A stretch of 16,877 nucleotides of DNA from positions 1-16,877 of the forward strand of contig JAGYMO010000083.1 in the NCBI GenBank assembly GCA_018400255.1, given 5' to 3'. Every line of letters starts with the position of its first letter. Position 1 is the stretch's first letter. Below are positions 1-7,258 of this stretch, one piece after another. The DNA is from Deltaproteobacteria bacterium (GTDB lineage Bacteria; Desulfobacterota; DSM-4660; Desulfatiglandales; B25-G16). The notes beneath the pieces were generated by a model. The model did not search any database and had not been told where the DNA came from. It worked only from the letters and a program-made list of their open reading frames with translations. The position numbers were made by a program, and so were the translations under genes.

Positions 1-142
1 TTTATCCGCCGTTTTTGTGGCGGGCAGAACGCTGAACCCGTGAACGGTTACGAAAATACATTGTGTAAGAACTCGTGTAAAGATTGGATTTAGCTTTAGC
101 TGGTGCTATTTGGTACGATTAGAGTAAACAAGGGGAGGGTTG

Positions 143-2935
143 ATGGTTTCAGGCAATGACCAAAAAGAAAAGATCCTGTATAGCGTTAAGGTTGATGAGA
201 AATTTAGACAGGTTTTCTTTAATGCCCAGGAATACGTCAGGAAATATTTTAACACCAAGGTGGAAGATCCGCGTAAAGGGGTAATAGAAATCTCCGGCGA
301 AAGGTATTTACTTATCCGTGCGGCTGCAATGTCAGTGGAACTCTTTGAATTGATAGAAACACTCTATAAGGACCGTGGTGATAAAAATGCAAGAGCTATG
401 GCGACAGATTTTCTTTTTGACGTCTCTCATGCCCTTGGCAAGTCTGATGCCAAAAGATTTCATTCTAAAATGAATTTTACCGATCCTATACAAAGGCTCT
501 CGGCTGGGCCTGTTCATTTTGCTTATTCAGGATGGGCCGTAGTTAATCTGCTGCCTGAATCAAACCCGACACCCGATGAAAACTATTTGCTCATATATGA
601 CCATCATTCTTCTTTTGAGGCGGATGCGTGGATAAAAAACAAGAAGGTCACGGATTTTCCTGTATGTATAATGAATGCAGGTTACTCTTCAGGCTGGTGT
701 GAGGAGAGTTTTGGTATATCCCTTGTGGCGGTTGAGATAGAATGCCGGGCAAGGGGTGATAAACAATGCCGTTTTATAATGGCTCCACCCTCGAAGATTG
801 AGCAGCATATATTTCATTATACAGGGAAAACGCAGGAAAAGGGCAATAAGGCAACTGTCTTTGCAGTGCCGGAGTTCTTCCATCGAAAAAAACTGGAGGA
901 CGCCCTGAATGAGGCCCATAATGATCTTGAAAAACAAATTGAAGAGAGAACCATTGAACTGCAAAGGACTAATGAGAGTCTTAAACGTGAAATTGAGCAA
1001 CGTCAGCAGTCCCAAAAAATATTTGAGAAGGTATTTAATGCATCACCCTTTGGTTTTTACATAATCCAGGAAAAAAAATTTCAATTTGTAAACCCTGAAT
1101 TTCAAAGGATTACAGGCTATAGCGATAAGGAATTGCTGAATATGGAATCCCTCACCCTTGTCCACCCTGAAGACAGGGGCATGGTAAGGGAAAAGGCCAT
1201 TCAGATGCTTAAAGGTTATTGCGTTAAGCCATTTGAGTTCAGGGCCGTTACAAAGAGCGGGGAAACAAACTGGATTTCGGAGAAGATAGTCCCCATTGAG
1301 CATGATGGAAAACCAGCGGCCTTTGGTTACTATATGGACGTAACAGAACAGAAGCTGACAGAAGAGGCCTTAAAGAGAAGTGAGGAAAAATTTAAGGTAC
1401 TCTATGAGGAGTCTAAAAGGGCTGAGGAGATTTATAGATCCCTTATTAATTCTTCAGCAGATGCAGTAGTGACCTATGATTTAGAGGGAAGGGCAAATTA
1501 CGTAAACCCTTCATTTACAGAGATGTTTGGATGGACCCTGAAAGAGGTCAAAGACGGGCGTATCCCATTTGTCCCGAAGTCAGAAATGAAGGCAACTATG
1601 GCTACTATTAAAAGTGTAGTGGAAGAAGGAAGGCCTTGTCATGGTTTTGAAACAAAGAGATTTACAAAGAATGGAGATCTGATTGACATAAGCATTAGCG
1701 CATCTCTTTATAAAGATCATAAGGGAAAACCGTCTGGTATGCTTGTTATACTTAGGGATATTTCCGATTCAAAGAGGCTGCAGGCCCAACTGCACCAGGC
1801 TCAGAAAATGGAGGCTATAGGTACATTAGCAGGTGGGATTGCGCATGATTTCAATAATATTCTTATGGCTGTGCAGGGGAACGTTTCTCTTATGCTTACC
1901 CAAACAGAGGCTGAGAGTAGCCACTACGACCGGCTAAGGAATATCGAGCGGCAGATTGAGATGGGCAGCAAGCTCACTTCACAGTTACTTGGGTATGCGC
2001 GAAAGGGAAGATATGAAATAAAACCCATTGATATGAACAAATTAATTGAAATAATAATTGAAACATTTGGAAGAACAAGAAAGGGGGTCATTATTCATAA
2101 GGAGCTGGCAGATGATTTGTCGCTAGTAGAGGTTGACGAAGGACAGGTGGAACAGGTTTTATTAAATCTTTTTATAAATGCCTCAGATGCTATGTCAGGA
2201 GGTGGGACACTTACTATAAAAACCATGAATGTAAAAAGTAAGGATATGAGTGATGGACAGTATAAACCAAAACGGGGGAATTATATTTTATTAAGCATTA
2301 CGGATACAGGGACAGGCATGGACAGAGAGACGATGGAGAAGATTTTTGATCCATTTTTTACAACCAAAGAGATGGGAAGGGGAACAGGCCTTGGCCTGGC
2401 CTCGGTCTTTGGAATTATAAAAGGTCATGGAGGTTATATCGATGTTGAATCCACGCTGGGACATGGATCTACCTTTAAGATATACCTTCCTGCATCCAAA
2501 AAGGTGACAATAGATTCTATCACCAAGGTTGAAAAGGCAGTTAAAGGTTTTGGTGAGATACTCTTGGTAGATGATGAAGAAATGGTTCTTTCCGTGGGAC
2601 AGGAGATGCTTGAGGCCCTTGGATATAAGGTTTTAACTGCTAAAAGTGGTCAGGAGGCAATAGAGGTATTCAAAGAGAAGAAAAGCCAGATCTCCTTGGT
2701 GATTCTGGATATGATAATGCCCGGTATGGGCGGTGGAGAGACCTGCGATATATTAAAGCAAATGGATAAGGACATAAGCATTATACTTTCAAGCGGTTAT
2801 AGCCTGGAGGGTAAGGCTGCTGAGATAATAAAAAAAGGATGCAATGGGTTCCTTCAAAAACCATTTAAACTTCATCAACTATCAGAAAGCATAAAAGATG
2901 CCTTAGAAAAGTCGAGTGATTCATGTTACCTTTGA
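143..2935 (+). CDS. Hybrid histidine kinase with XylR/DmpR-type effector domain
   Basis: Predicted cytoplasmic hybrid sensor kinase of 930 aa. N-terminal residues ~30-215 match XylR_N plus V4R, the aromatic-effector domain of sigma-54 activators such as DmpR and MopR. Cys175, Glu198, Cys201 and Cys209 align with the four zinc ligands of MopR. His125 aligns with its phenol-binding His106, but its Trp134 position is His154. A coiled coil follows (~240-290), then two PAS domains (~294-410, ~430-550), a HisKA domain with phospho-acceptor His568 in GGIAHDFNN, an HATPase domain with N-box Asn679, DTGTGM and GRGTGLGL motifs, and a C-terminal receiver (~807-925) with DD and phospho-acceptor Asp856. 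No transmembrane segment is seen. The ATG at 143 has GGGGAGGG just upstream; a TTG at 140 would add one residue. It lies 41 bp before the CheD-HDOD gene, probably co-transcribed. The domain calls are strong; the ligand is unknown. Confidence 0.93.
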   Translation: MVSGNDQKEKILYSVKVDEKFRQVFFNAQEYVRKYFNTKVEDPRKGVIEISGERYLLIRAAAMSVELFELIETLYKDRGDKNARAMATDFLFDVSHALGKSDAKRFHSKMNFTDPIQRLSAGPVHFAYSGWAVVNLLPESNPTPDENYLLIYDHHSSFEADAWIKNKKVTDFPVCIMNAGYSSGWCEESFGISLVAVEIECRARGDKQCRFIMAPPSKIEQHIFHYTGKTQEKGNKATVFAVPEFFHRKKLEDALNEAHNDLEKQIEERTIELQRTNESLKREIEQRQQSQKIFEKVFNASPFGFYIIQEKKFQFVNPEFQRITGYSDKELLNMESLTLVHPEDRGMVREKAIQMLKGYCVKPFEFRAVTKSGETNWISEKIVPIEHDGKPAAFGYYMDVTEQKLTEEALKRSEEKFKVLYEESKRAEEIYRSLINSSADAVVTYDLEGRANYVNPSFTEMFGWTLKEVKDGRIPFVPKSEMKATMATIKSVVEEGRPCHGFETKRFTKNGDLIDISISASLYKDHKGKPSGMLVILRDISDSKRLQAQLHQAQKMEAIGTLAGGIAHDFNNILMAVQGNVSLMLTQTEAESSHYDRLRNIERQIEMGSKLTSQLLGYARKGRYEIKPIDMNKLIEIIIETFGRTRKGVIIHKELADDLSLVEVDEGQVEQVLLNLFINASDAMSGGGTLTIKTMNVKSKDMSDGQYKPKRGNYILLSITDTGTGMDRETMEKIFDPFFTTKEMGRGTGLGLASVFGIIKGHGGYIDVESTLGHGSTFKIYLPASKKVTIDSITKVEKAVKGFGEILLVDDEEMVLSVGQEMLEALGYKVLTAKSGQEAIEVFKEKKSQISLVILDMIMPGMGGGETCDILKQMDKDISIILSSGYSLEGKAAEIIKKGCNGFLQKPFKLHQLSESIKDALEKSSDSCYL

Positions 2936-2976
2936 AAATTGAATTTTTGATCATGGGGTTTTTATAGTAACTATTT

Positions 2977-4344
2977 ATGCAAATTTTTTCAAACATACGC
3001 CAGCATCATGTAGCACCTGGAAGTTACGTAGCTACCAAGAGGCAAAATGGTATTCTATATAGCTATCTTGGAACCTGTGTCGGGGTAACATTGTGTGACA
3101 AGAAGGCCGAGGTGGAAGGTTTAATTCATTTGCTTCTCCCAGAACCAACGAGTAATGACTACACTGGAAAGAAAGAAATTTACGCAACAACCGGTATGCC
3201 GCTTTTTTTAGATACGCTTTATAGTATGGGTGCGAAAAAAAAAGAATTAGAGGCCACTGTAGCAGGAGGCGCCCTTGTTGGCCCTGTAACTCAAGAAGAC
3301 CTTTACCTTGACATTGGCGGTAAGACAGCAGAGATTGTCAATACAATACTAAGGAAAAATGGGATAAGAATTAATCAGTCGGAGACAGGGGGATATTTTA
3401 GCTGCAAATTGATTCTTGACCTAAAAACATTTACAAGCTCTATCGAACCGATCAGTAAAACAGCTTCCAGCAGCGAGAGAAGTACTCGAAAAGTTGATAG
3501 GTCAGAGATATTTCACAAGATAGACCATGTTCGTCCTATCCCACAAATAGCGCTTAAGATAATTCGCATGATCCAGGAAAAGGATTATAATATACCAATG
3601 ATTGCCAGGGAGGTAAAGCAGGATCAGATAATAAGTGCCAAGGTAATTAAACTCTGCAATTCAACATTTTTTGGGCTGAAGAAAAAGGTCGACTCTATTG
3701 ACCGGGCGATGGTGATTTTAGGTGAGAAATTAATCATGCAGGTGATTTTATCCGCCTCTTTTGAGCCATATTTTTCCTGTTCTGAGGGAGGCTACTCCCT
3801 ATGCAGAGGAGGGCTTTTCCAGCATGCCCTTGATACCGCGAGGGCTGCAGAAAAGTTAGCAAGATTTTTAAAAATTGCAACACCTGATATAGCATACACT
3901 GCAGGGCTTATTCACGATATAGGCAAGGTGGTTTTAGATCAATACCTCGTTGCAGAACTGCCTTTATTTTATAGGCGGACACAGATAGAGGGCATGGATC
4001 TTTGTGAGTTGGAAAGGGAAAGTTTTGGAATCACCCACGCAGAGGTGGGTGGAGTGCTAGCTGAAAAATGGGGCTTATCTGATGGTCTATCAGACACCAT
4101 CTTATACCATCACCAACCAGAGCGTTCAACAAGAAACCCTAAACTTACCCATGTAATATACCTTGCTGATTTAATTATGAGCAGGTTTCATTTAGGAAAA
4201 GAATTAGAGCATATTAATACAGACGGGCTTTATTCTCGGTTAGAAAAGATTGGCCTAACGCCTTCGCAAGTTCCAGCCGTAATAGATAGTGTATCTCAAG
4301 AAATATCCAAAGAATCATCAAGTATAGATCGTATGGATCTTTAA
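2977..4344 (+). CDS. CheD-HDOD fusion protein
   Basis: A 455-aa two-domain protein. Residues ~8-150 match CheD, the chemoreceptor glutamine deamidase that also binds CheC and CheY. Cys34 in YLGTCVGV and His51 in GLIHLLLP have the same 17-residue spacing as the catalytic Cys and His of Thermotoga CheD (27 and 44). The third catalytic position (Thr21 there) is Tyr28, with Ser29 beside it. After a polar linker, residues ~175-375 form an HDOD domain starting with a PIPQIALKI motif and keeping the signature His313-Asp314 in HDIGK. HDOD domains usually act as output or scaffold modules in signalling proteins and mostly lack hydrolase activity. The ribosome binding site is weak. It follows the hybrid kinase by 41 bp, which suggests a shared signalling task, but no chemotaxis gene is visible in the window. 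Confidence 0.9.
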   Translation: MQIFSNIRQHHVAPGSYVATKRQNGILYSYLGTCVGVTLCDKKAEVEGLIHLLLPEPTSNDYTGKKEIYATTGMPLFLDTLYSMGAKKKELEATVAGGALVGPVTQEDLYLDIGGKTAEIVNTILRKNGIRINQSETGGYFSCKLILDLKTFTSSIEPISKTASSSERSTRKVDRSEIFHKIDHVRPIPQIALKIIRMIQEKDYNIPMIAREVKQDQIISAKVIKLCNSTFFGLKKKVDSIDRAMVILGEKLIMQVILSASFEPYFSCSEGGYSLCRGGLFQHALDTARAAEKLARFLKIATPDIAYTAGLIHDIGKVVLDQYLVAELPLFYRRTQIEGMDLCELERESFGITHAEVGGVLAEKWGLSDGLSDTILYHHQPERSTRNPKLTHVIYLADLIMSRFHLGKELEHINTDGLYSRLEKIGLTPSQVPAVIDSVSQEISKESSSIDRMDL

Positions 4345-4721
4345 AGAGAAATATGAAAAGAAAAAGTGTGGCTTATATAGACTAGGCCAGTTTTATACCC
4401 TCCTTGATTTTATTATGTTTTTCTTTCAGAAAATTAACAAATTTACCTCTTGGTACACTATATAGTATGCAATGTCTCGTATGCGTAAGTAGTTATCTCC
4501 CTTTCTTCTAATTCATATCCATTAGAAATGTATCTCGAGCAAGGCTTAGTTACCAGCAAATGTTAAATGCTTTAGGATGTTATGTTGCCGGCATCTTTTT
4601 TCTACAGTAAATGCGCTATGTATGCTATTATTGATAAAATAATGTAATTTATAAACTTGAATTTTTAAATGCTAATGATAAAAAAAGCACAGGTTTTTCT
4701 AATAACAAGGGATTAAGAGAT
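4345..4721. other. Intergenic, AT-rich, no supported gene
   Basis: This 377-bp gap contains no convincing gene, RNA or terminator. A 10-bp perfect palindrome, ACTATATAGT, lies at about 4456-4465. On the minus strand, short open stretches in three frames (about 4382-4560) read like protein but are broken by stops. They could be a decayed gene or chance in AT-rich DNA. No clear sigma-70 promoter could be placed for the following gene. Confidence 0.5.
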
Positions 4722-5210
4722 ATGGATTATCAATATAAGAAAAAGGGCAGAATTCCGAGGTCTTACATGAATGAGGCAGAGGGAATAGTTAAAGAAATTA
4801 AGGATAAACGAGCCCTGGTTTTGATAGATAGACAGGCAATGTGCGGACAATGTTCTGCTAAGGGTTTTTGTGATATGCTCGGAGGGGGAAAAGAGGTTTT
4901 ATCTGAGACCTTAAACGCTGTTGGCGCAGAGGTTGGGGATACAGTTACGATTGGTTTGCCCTTTGGGGCAGTCACAAAGGCCTCTATGGTAGTATACATG
5001 ATACCAGCCATAGGCCTTATCGGGGGTGCGGCCATTGGTTATTCTTTAGGGAAATTGTATGATTTTGACACCAATTTATCTACATTGATTTGCTCCTTTG
5101 CTTGTTTAGGGGTGTCTATGATTGCTGTGAAGTTTGCAAGTATCTCCCTAAGCAAAAAGCCTTCTTTTCAACCAGAGATTATTAAGATAGTAAATCCAGA
5201 AAATGCGTAA
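4722..5210 (+). CDS. RseC/SoxR-reducing family membrane protein
   Basis: A 162-aa protein of the RseC family (PF04246), small inner-membrane proteins that modulate sigma-E signalling (RseC) or help reduce SoxR (RsxC-associated RseC). It shows the family's order: an EGIVKEI start, a cysteine motif C-x2-C-x5-C (CGQCSAKGFC), a VGDTVTIGLP beta segment, then two hydrophobic helices (approximately residues 87-109 and 119-138). An in-frame ATG at 4767 with GAGG six bases upstream gives 147 aa beginning MNEAEGIV, which is closer to the usual family N-terminus. The ATG at 4722 has only AAGGGA about nine bases upstream. No rseA, rseB or rnf gene is nearby, so its partner is unknown. It converges on the zinc-ribbon gene across a perfect inverted repeat. 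Confidence 0.85.
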   Translation: MDYQYKKKGRIPRSYMNEAEGIVKEIKDKRALVLIDRQAMCGQCSAKGFCDMLGGGKEVLSETLNAVGAEVGDTVTIGLPFGAVTKASMVVYMIPAIGLIGGAAIGYSLGKLYDFDTNLSTLICSFACLGVSMIAVKFASISLSKKPSFQPEIIKIVNPENA

Positions 5211-5212
5211 TA

Positions 5213-5254
5213 AACCCAGATTATGCAGTAGGTGAGCACTGCATAATCTGGGTT
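5213..5254. terminator. Perfect 17-bp inverted repeat between convergent genes
   Basis: AACCCAGATTATGCAGT at 5213-5229 and its exact reverse complement at 5238-5254 are separated by an 8-nt loop. The repeat starts two bases after the RseC-family stop codon, and its right arm overlaps the stop codon (TTA on the + strand, 5253-5255) of the zinc-ribbon gene. A bidirectional terminator is likely, although neither side has a strong T-run. Confidence 0.7.
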
Positions 5255-5612
5255 AACTTGTGACGTCTGAGCTCGCATCAAGGTTATAGCCAGCCTTTTT
5301 GTAATCTTCTAGGGCACGTTCTTTGAAGAGACTATCGTTTGTCTTGTGTGAGTACTTGTCAGCAAGCTCTGCGGCATGGCTGTACATACCCTCTTTTTCA
5401 TAGCCCTCGACCTTTTGTTGAATATTTTTATACTCACGGGATTGCTCGACGATTGCGGCATGGCACCAGGAAATAACTTTTTTCACTGGCTCCCCACAAT
5501 AAGGGCAAAATAATAGTGGCTTTTCGACTATATTTTGAATATATTCAAACCCCCTCTTGCATTTTTCACATGCTTTTTGTGGGTTTTTGGCCTGGTATTC
5601 ATAGATTGGCAT
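5253..5612 (-). CDS. FmdB-family zinc-ribbon protein
   Basis: A 119-aa protein starting MPIYEY, the hallmark of the FmdB-type zinc-ribbon family (PF09723). Two CxxC knuckles (Cys15/Cys18 and Cys36/Cys39, the latter in CPYCG) should bind one zinc. The C-terminal ~60 residues are polar and predicted helical (EYKNIQQKVEGYEKEG and on), longer than the minimal ~70-100-aa family members. FmdB was named for putative regulation of formamidase genes, but the role of most family members is unknown. The ATG has AAGGAGAA eight bases upstream on the minus strand. A plausible promoter (TTGTAT-17-TATATT) lies directly upstream. The gene is monocistronic in this window and its stop lies inside the shared inverted repeat. 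Confidence 0.85.
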   Translation of the reverse strand: MPIYEYQAKNPQKACEKCKRGFEYIQNIVEKPLLFCPYCGEPVKKVISWCHAAIVEQSREYKNIQQKVEGYEKEGMYSHAAELADKYSHKTNDSLFKERALEDYKKAGYNLDASSDVTS

Positions 5613-5646
5613 TATAAAAATTCTCCTTTAATATGTTTTATAATAC

Positions 5647-5675
5647 AATATAATAGTACGAGATGCTACATACAA
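5647..5675 (-). promoter_or_regulatory. Putative sigma-70 promoter for the zinc-ribbon gene
   Basis: Read on the minus strand, TTGTAT (5670-5675) and TATATT (5647-5652) are separated by 17 bases. The -10 ends about 35 bases before the start codon, just upstream of the AAGGAGAA ribosome binding site. This is a pattern match only. Confidence 0.4.
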
Positions 5676-5855
5676 GAGTGGCAATAGATAAAATAAGACC
5701 TTTATTTTACATTTTTGCTGAGTAATCTCAATCACCTTTTGGTTTTTGCTTTTTTTTTACATATTCTATTTCTATGATTTTAGAGATAAAAAACTGGGGG
5801 GAGTGGAATGTAAACATGAGGGGCAAAGTTTTTAACTTTTAACATTTTTGTTGTA

Positions 5856-5884
5856 TTGACATTATTAAAGAATTAGAGTATTTA
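5856..5884 (+). promoter_or_regulatory. Putative distal promoter toward rplU
   Basis: A perfect -35 TTGACA (5856-5861), a 17-nt spacer and a weak -10 TATTTA (5879-5884). Transcription from here would give a leader of about 200 nt before rplU, containing the 5916-5952 inverted repeat. Confidence 0.35.
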
Positions 5885-6031
5885 AATTCAAAATCAGAGA
5901 TCAAATTGGGTATATATAACCTTTTCTATTTGATACATGCTATTTAGGTTATTCAAAAAAATTACAAAAACCAGCAAGGTAGTAAAGGCGAATTTTTCAG
6001 CAGCTAAAAATACTAAAAACATTCGCTTTCT

Positions 6032-6059
6032 TTGACTAATAAACTAGTTGAACTAATAT
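6032..6059 (+). promoter_or_regulatory. rplU: Putative proximal rplU promoter
   Basis: TTGACT (6032-6037) and TAATAT (6054-6059) are separated by 16 nt, placing a start about 35 bases before the rplU ATG. Pattern match only. Confidence 0.4.
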
Positions 6060-6099
6060 AGAGTATAATTATTTGCCTATAAAATTATTGGAGGTTTTC

Positions 6100-6411
6100 A
6101 TGTATGCGGTCATACAAACTGGCGGCAAACAATACAAGGTGGAGCCAGGGGAAGAATTAAGGGTAGAAAAACTGGATGGAAATGTAGGGGATGAAGTGCT
6201 TTTTGATAAAGTGCTTATGATCTCAAAGGATGATAAAGTAACAATTGGAAGGCCTGTTCTGGATGGTGTAAATGTGACTGCTAAAATTATAAGACAGGGA
6301 AGGGGCCAAAAAATTGTGGTCTTCAAGTATAAACAGAGAAAGGGGTACAGAAAAAAACAAGGCCACAGACAGGATTTTACGGGCTTAAAAGTAACTGCTA
6401 TAAACGGGTAA
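6100..6411 (+). CDS. rplU: 50S ribosomal protein L21
   Basis: A 103-aa protein matching bacterial L21 along its full length. It opens MYAVIQTGGKQYKVEPGEEL, and has the VGDEVLFDKVLMI and GRPVLDGVNVTAKI strands and the basic FKYKQRKGYRKKQGHRQ tail that contacts 23S rRNA. The true start is the ATG at 6100, with GGAGG five bases upstream; an upstream in-frame TTG at 6073 would add nine residues foreign to the family. It is followed 160 bp later by rpmA, the usual partner. A 12-bp palindrome (GATTAGCTAATC, 6453-6464) followed by a T-run lies in the gap and might cause partial termination or mRNA processing. Confidence 0.97.
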   Translation: MYAVIQTGGKQYKVEPGEELRVEKLDGNVGDEVLFDKVLMISKDDKVTIGRPVLDGVNVTAKIIRQGRGQKIVVFKYKQRKGYRKKQGHRQDFTGLKVTAING

Positions 6412-6571
6412 CCCGGCATAGTTTACATTAAATGTATGCTGACTTTTTATTTGATTAGCTAATCCGGCTTTGGTTTTTTTGATACAACGTATTTGATCAA
6501 TTATTACAGTAGGTCCTTCCAAGGAGAAAGAATAATGATAGAATTTAACCTTATGATAAAAGGAGAAATAA

Positions 6572-6826
6572 ATGGCGCACAAAAAAGCAGGTGGTAGTTC
6601 TAGAAACGGCAGAGATAGCCCTGGGAAAAGGTTAGGGGTTAAAAGATATGGGGGGCAAAATGTTAGTGCAGGCTCCATCCTTGTCAGGCAAAGAGGAACC
6701 ACTTTCCACCCTGGAAATAATGTGGGATTAGGAAAAGACTATACCATATTTGCAAAAATTGATGGTGTCGTTACCTTTGAAAGGGATGGTAAATATAAGA
6801 AAAAAATTAGCGTATATGCCAAGTAG
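6572..6826 (+). CDS. rpmA: 50S ribosomal protein L27
   Basis: An 84-aa full-length L27. It begins MAHKKAGGSSRNGRDS, the N-terminal tail that reaches the peptidyl-transferase centre, and continues with the typical RLGVKRYGGQ, VRQRGTTFHPGNNVG and FERDGKYKK segments. There is no cleavable N-terminal extension of the Firmicutes type. AAGGAGAA lies seven bases before the ATG. It is downstream of rplU as in most bacteria. Unlike the common rplU-rpmA-obgE arrangement, a terminator and an inverted-repeat element separate it from obgE. Confidence 0.97.
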   Translation: MAHKKAGGSSRNGRDSPGKRLGVKRYGGQNVSAGSILVRQRGTTFHPGNNVGLGKDYTIFAKIDGVVTFERDGKYKKKISVYAK

Positions 6827-6973
6827 CTTTAGAGCTAAATAGTTGTGCTAAATTTAAACCCTACTTTAAGTAATATATCAGCTTCAAGAAATATATTTGT
6901 AAGAAAAAATTTGATCGCTAAAATCTTCCAACTTTTATTTATACTTCAAAAAGAAGAACAGCACCCATCCTAA

Positions 6974-7016
6974 ACGGGCTGGTATACAAGTGAAATTGGA
7001 ATCCAGCCCGTCTTTT
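6974..7016 (+). terminator. Rho-independent terminator after rpmA
   Basis: ACGGGCTGG (6974-6982) pairs perfectly with CCAGCCCGT (7003-7011) across a 20-nt loop, followed by CTTTTA. Its position about 150 bp past the rpmA stop suggests it ends the rplU-rpmA transcript. Confidence 0.7.
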
Positions 7017-7031
7017 AATAATAAACCCTTG

Positions 7032-7227
7032 GTAACTAGTCAGCCACAGATTTACACAGATGAACACAGAGACGTTTAAACACAAAGAAACGACAAATAG
7101 TATCCTTAAAAGCTTTTATGAGGTTGATTGAATTGTGGCAAAAAACCAGAATTCAAAAGATTTGTATATGATAATAGAAGACGAAGTATCAGCGGTAATC
7201 AGCGTAGATCGGCGGCTGAGTAGTTAC
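7032..7227. repeat. MITE-like element with ~39-bp terminal inverted repeats
   Basis: The outer arms GTAACTAGTCAGCC (7032-7045) and GGCTGAGTAGTTAC (7214-7227) are reverse complements at 13 of 14 positions. Inward, both arms continue as imperfect 10-bp units ending in GAT: left about 7041-7070 (AGCCACAGAT, TTACACAGAT, GAACACAGAG), right about 7188-7213 when read on the minus strand (AGCCGCCGAT, CTACGCTGAT, TACCGCTGAT). By hand count, 29 of 39 arm positions match. The 117-bp core has no gene. No target-site duplication was found. It fills most of the rpmA-obgE gap. Confidence 0.65.
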
Positions 7228-7258
7228 AAAGCAGAAAGATTATAGAAAGGTATGTAAA

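Larger units (their letters stand above)
5613..6099. other. Divergent intergenic region and rplU leader
   Basis: This 487-bp AT-rich region lies between the minus-strand zinc-ribbon gene and plus-strand rplU. It holds the minus-strand promoter at 5647-5675 and two candidate plus-strand promoters (5856-5884 and 6032-6059). A 7-bp inverted repeat (ATAACCT 5916-5922, AGGTTAT 5946-5952) could fold in a long rplU leader. No gene was found here. Confidence 0.5.

Noticed and set aside
6..23. CCGCC/GGCGG hairpin at the window start
   Set aside because: Only 5 bp, and the upstream gene is not visible, so a terminator call cannot be judged.
85..130. Sigma-54 promoter upstream of the XylR_N-type kinase
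   Set aside because: TGGTACG is present, but no TTGC box follows at the required spacing.
4382..4560. Protein-like minus-strand stretches in three frames, e.g. one ending in KEKHNKIKEGIKLA
   Set aside because: Stops break every frame within about 25 codons and no family is recognised; it could be a decayed gene but AT-rich chance is equally likely.
6073..6099. Nine-residue upstream extension of L21 from TTG
   Set aside because: L21 proteins begin MYAVIQTGG, and GGAGG is correctly placed for the ATG at 6100.
6453..6480. GATTAGCTAATC palindrome followed by a T-run after rplU as a terminator
   Set aside because: A loopless palindrome separated from the T-run; it would also cut off rpmA, so I mention it only as possible attenuation.
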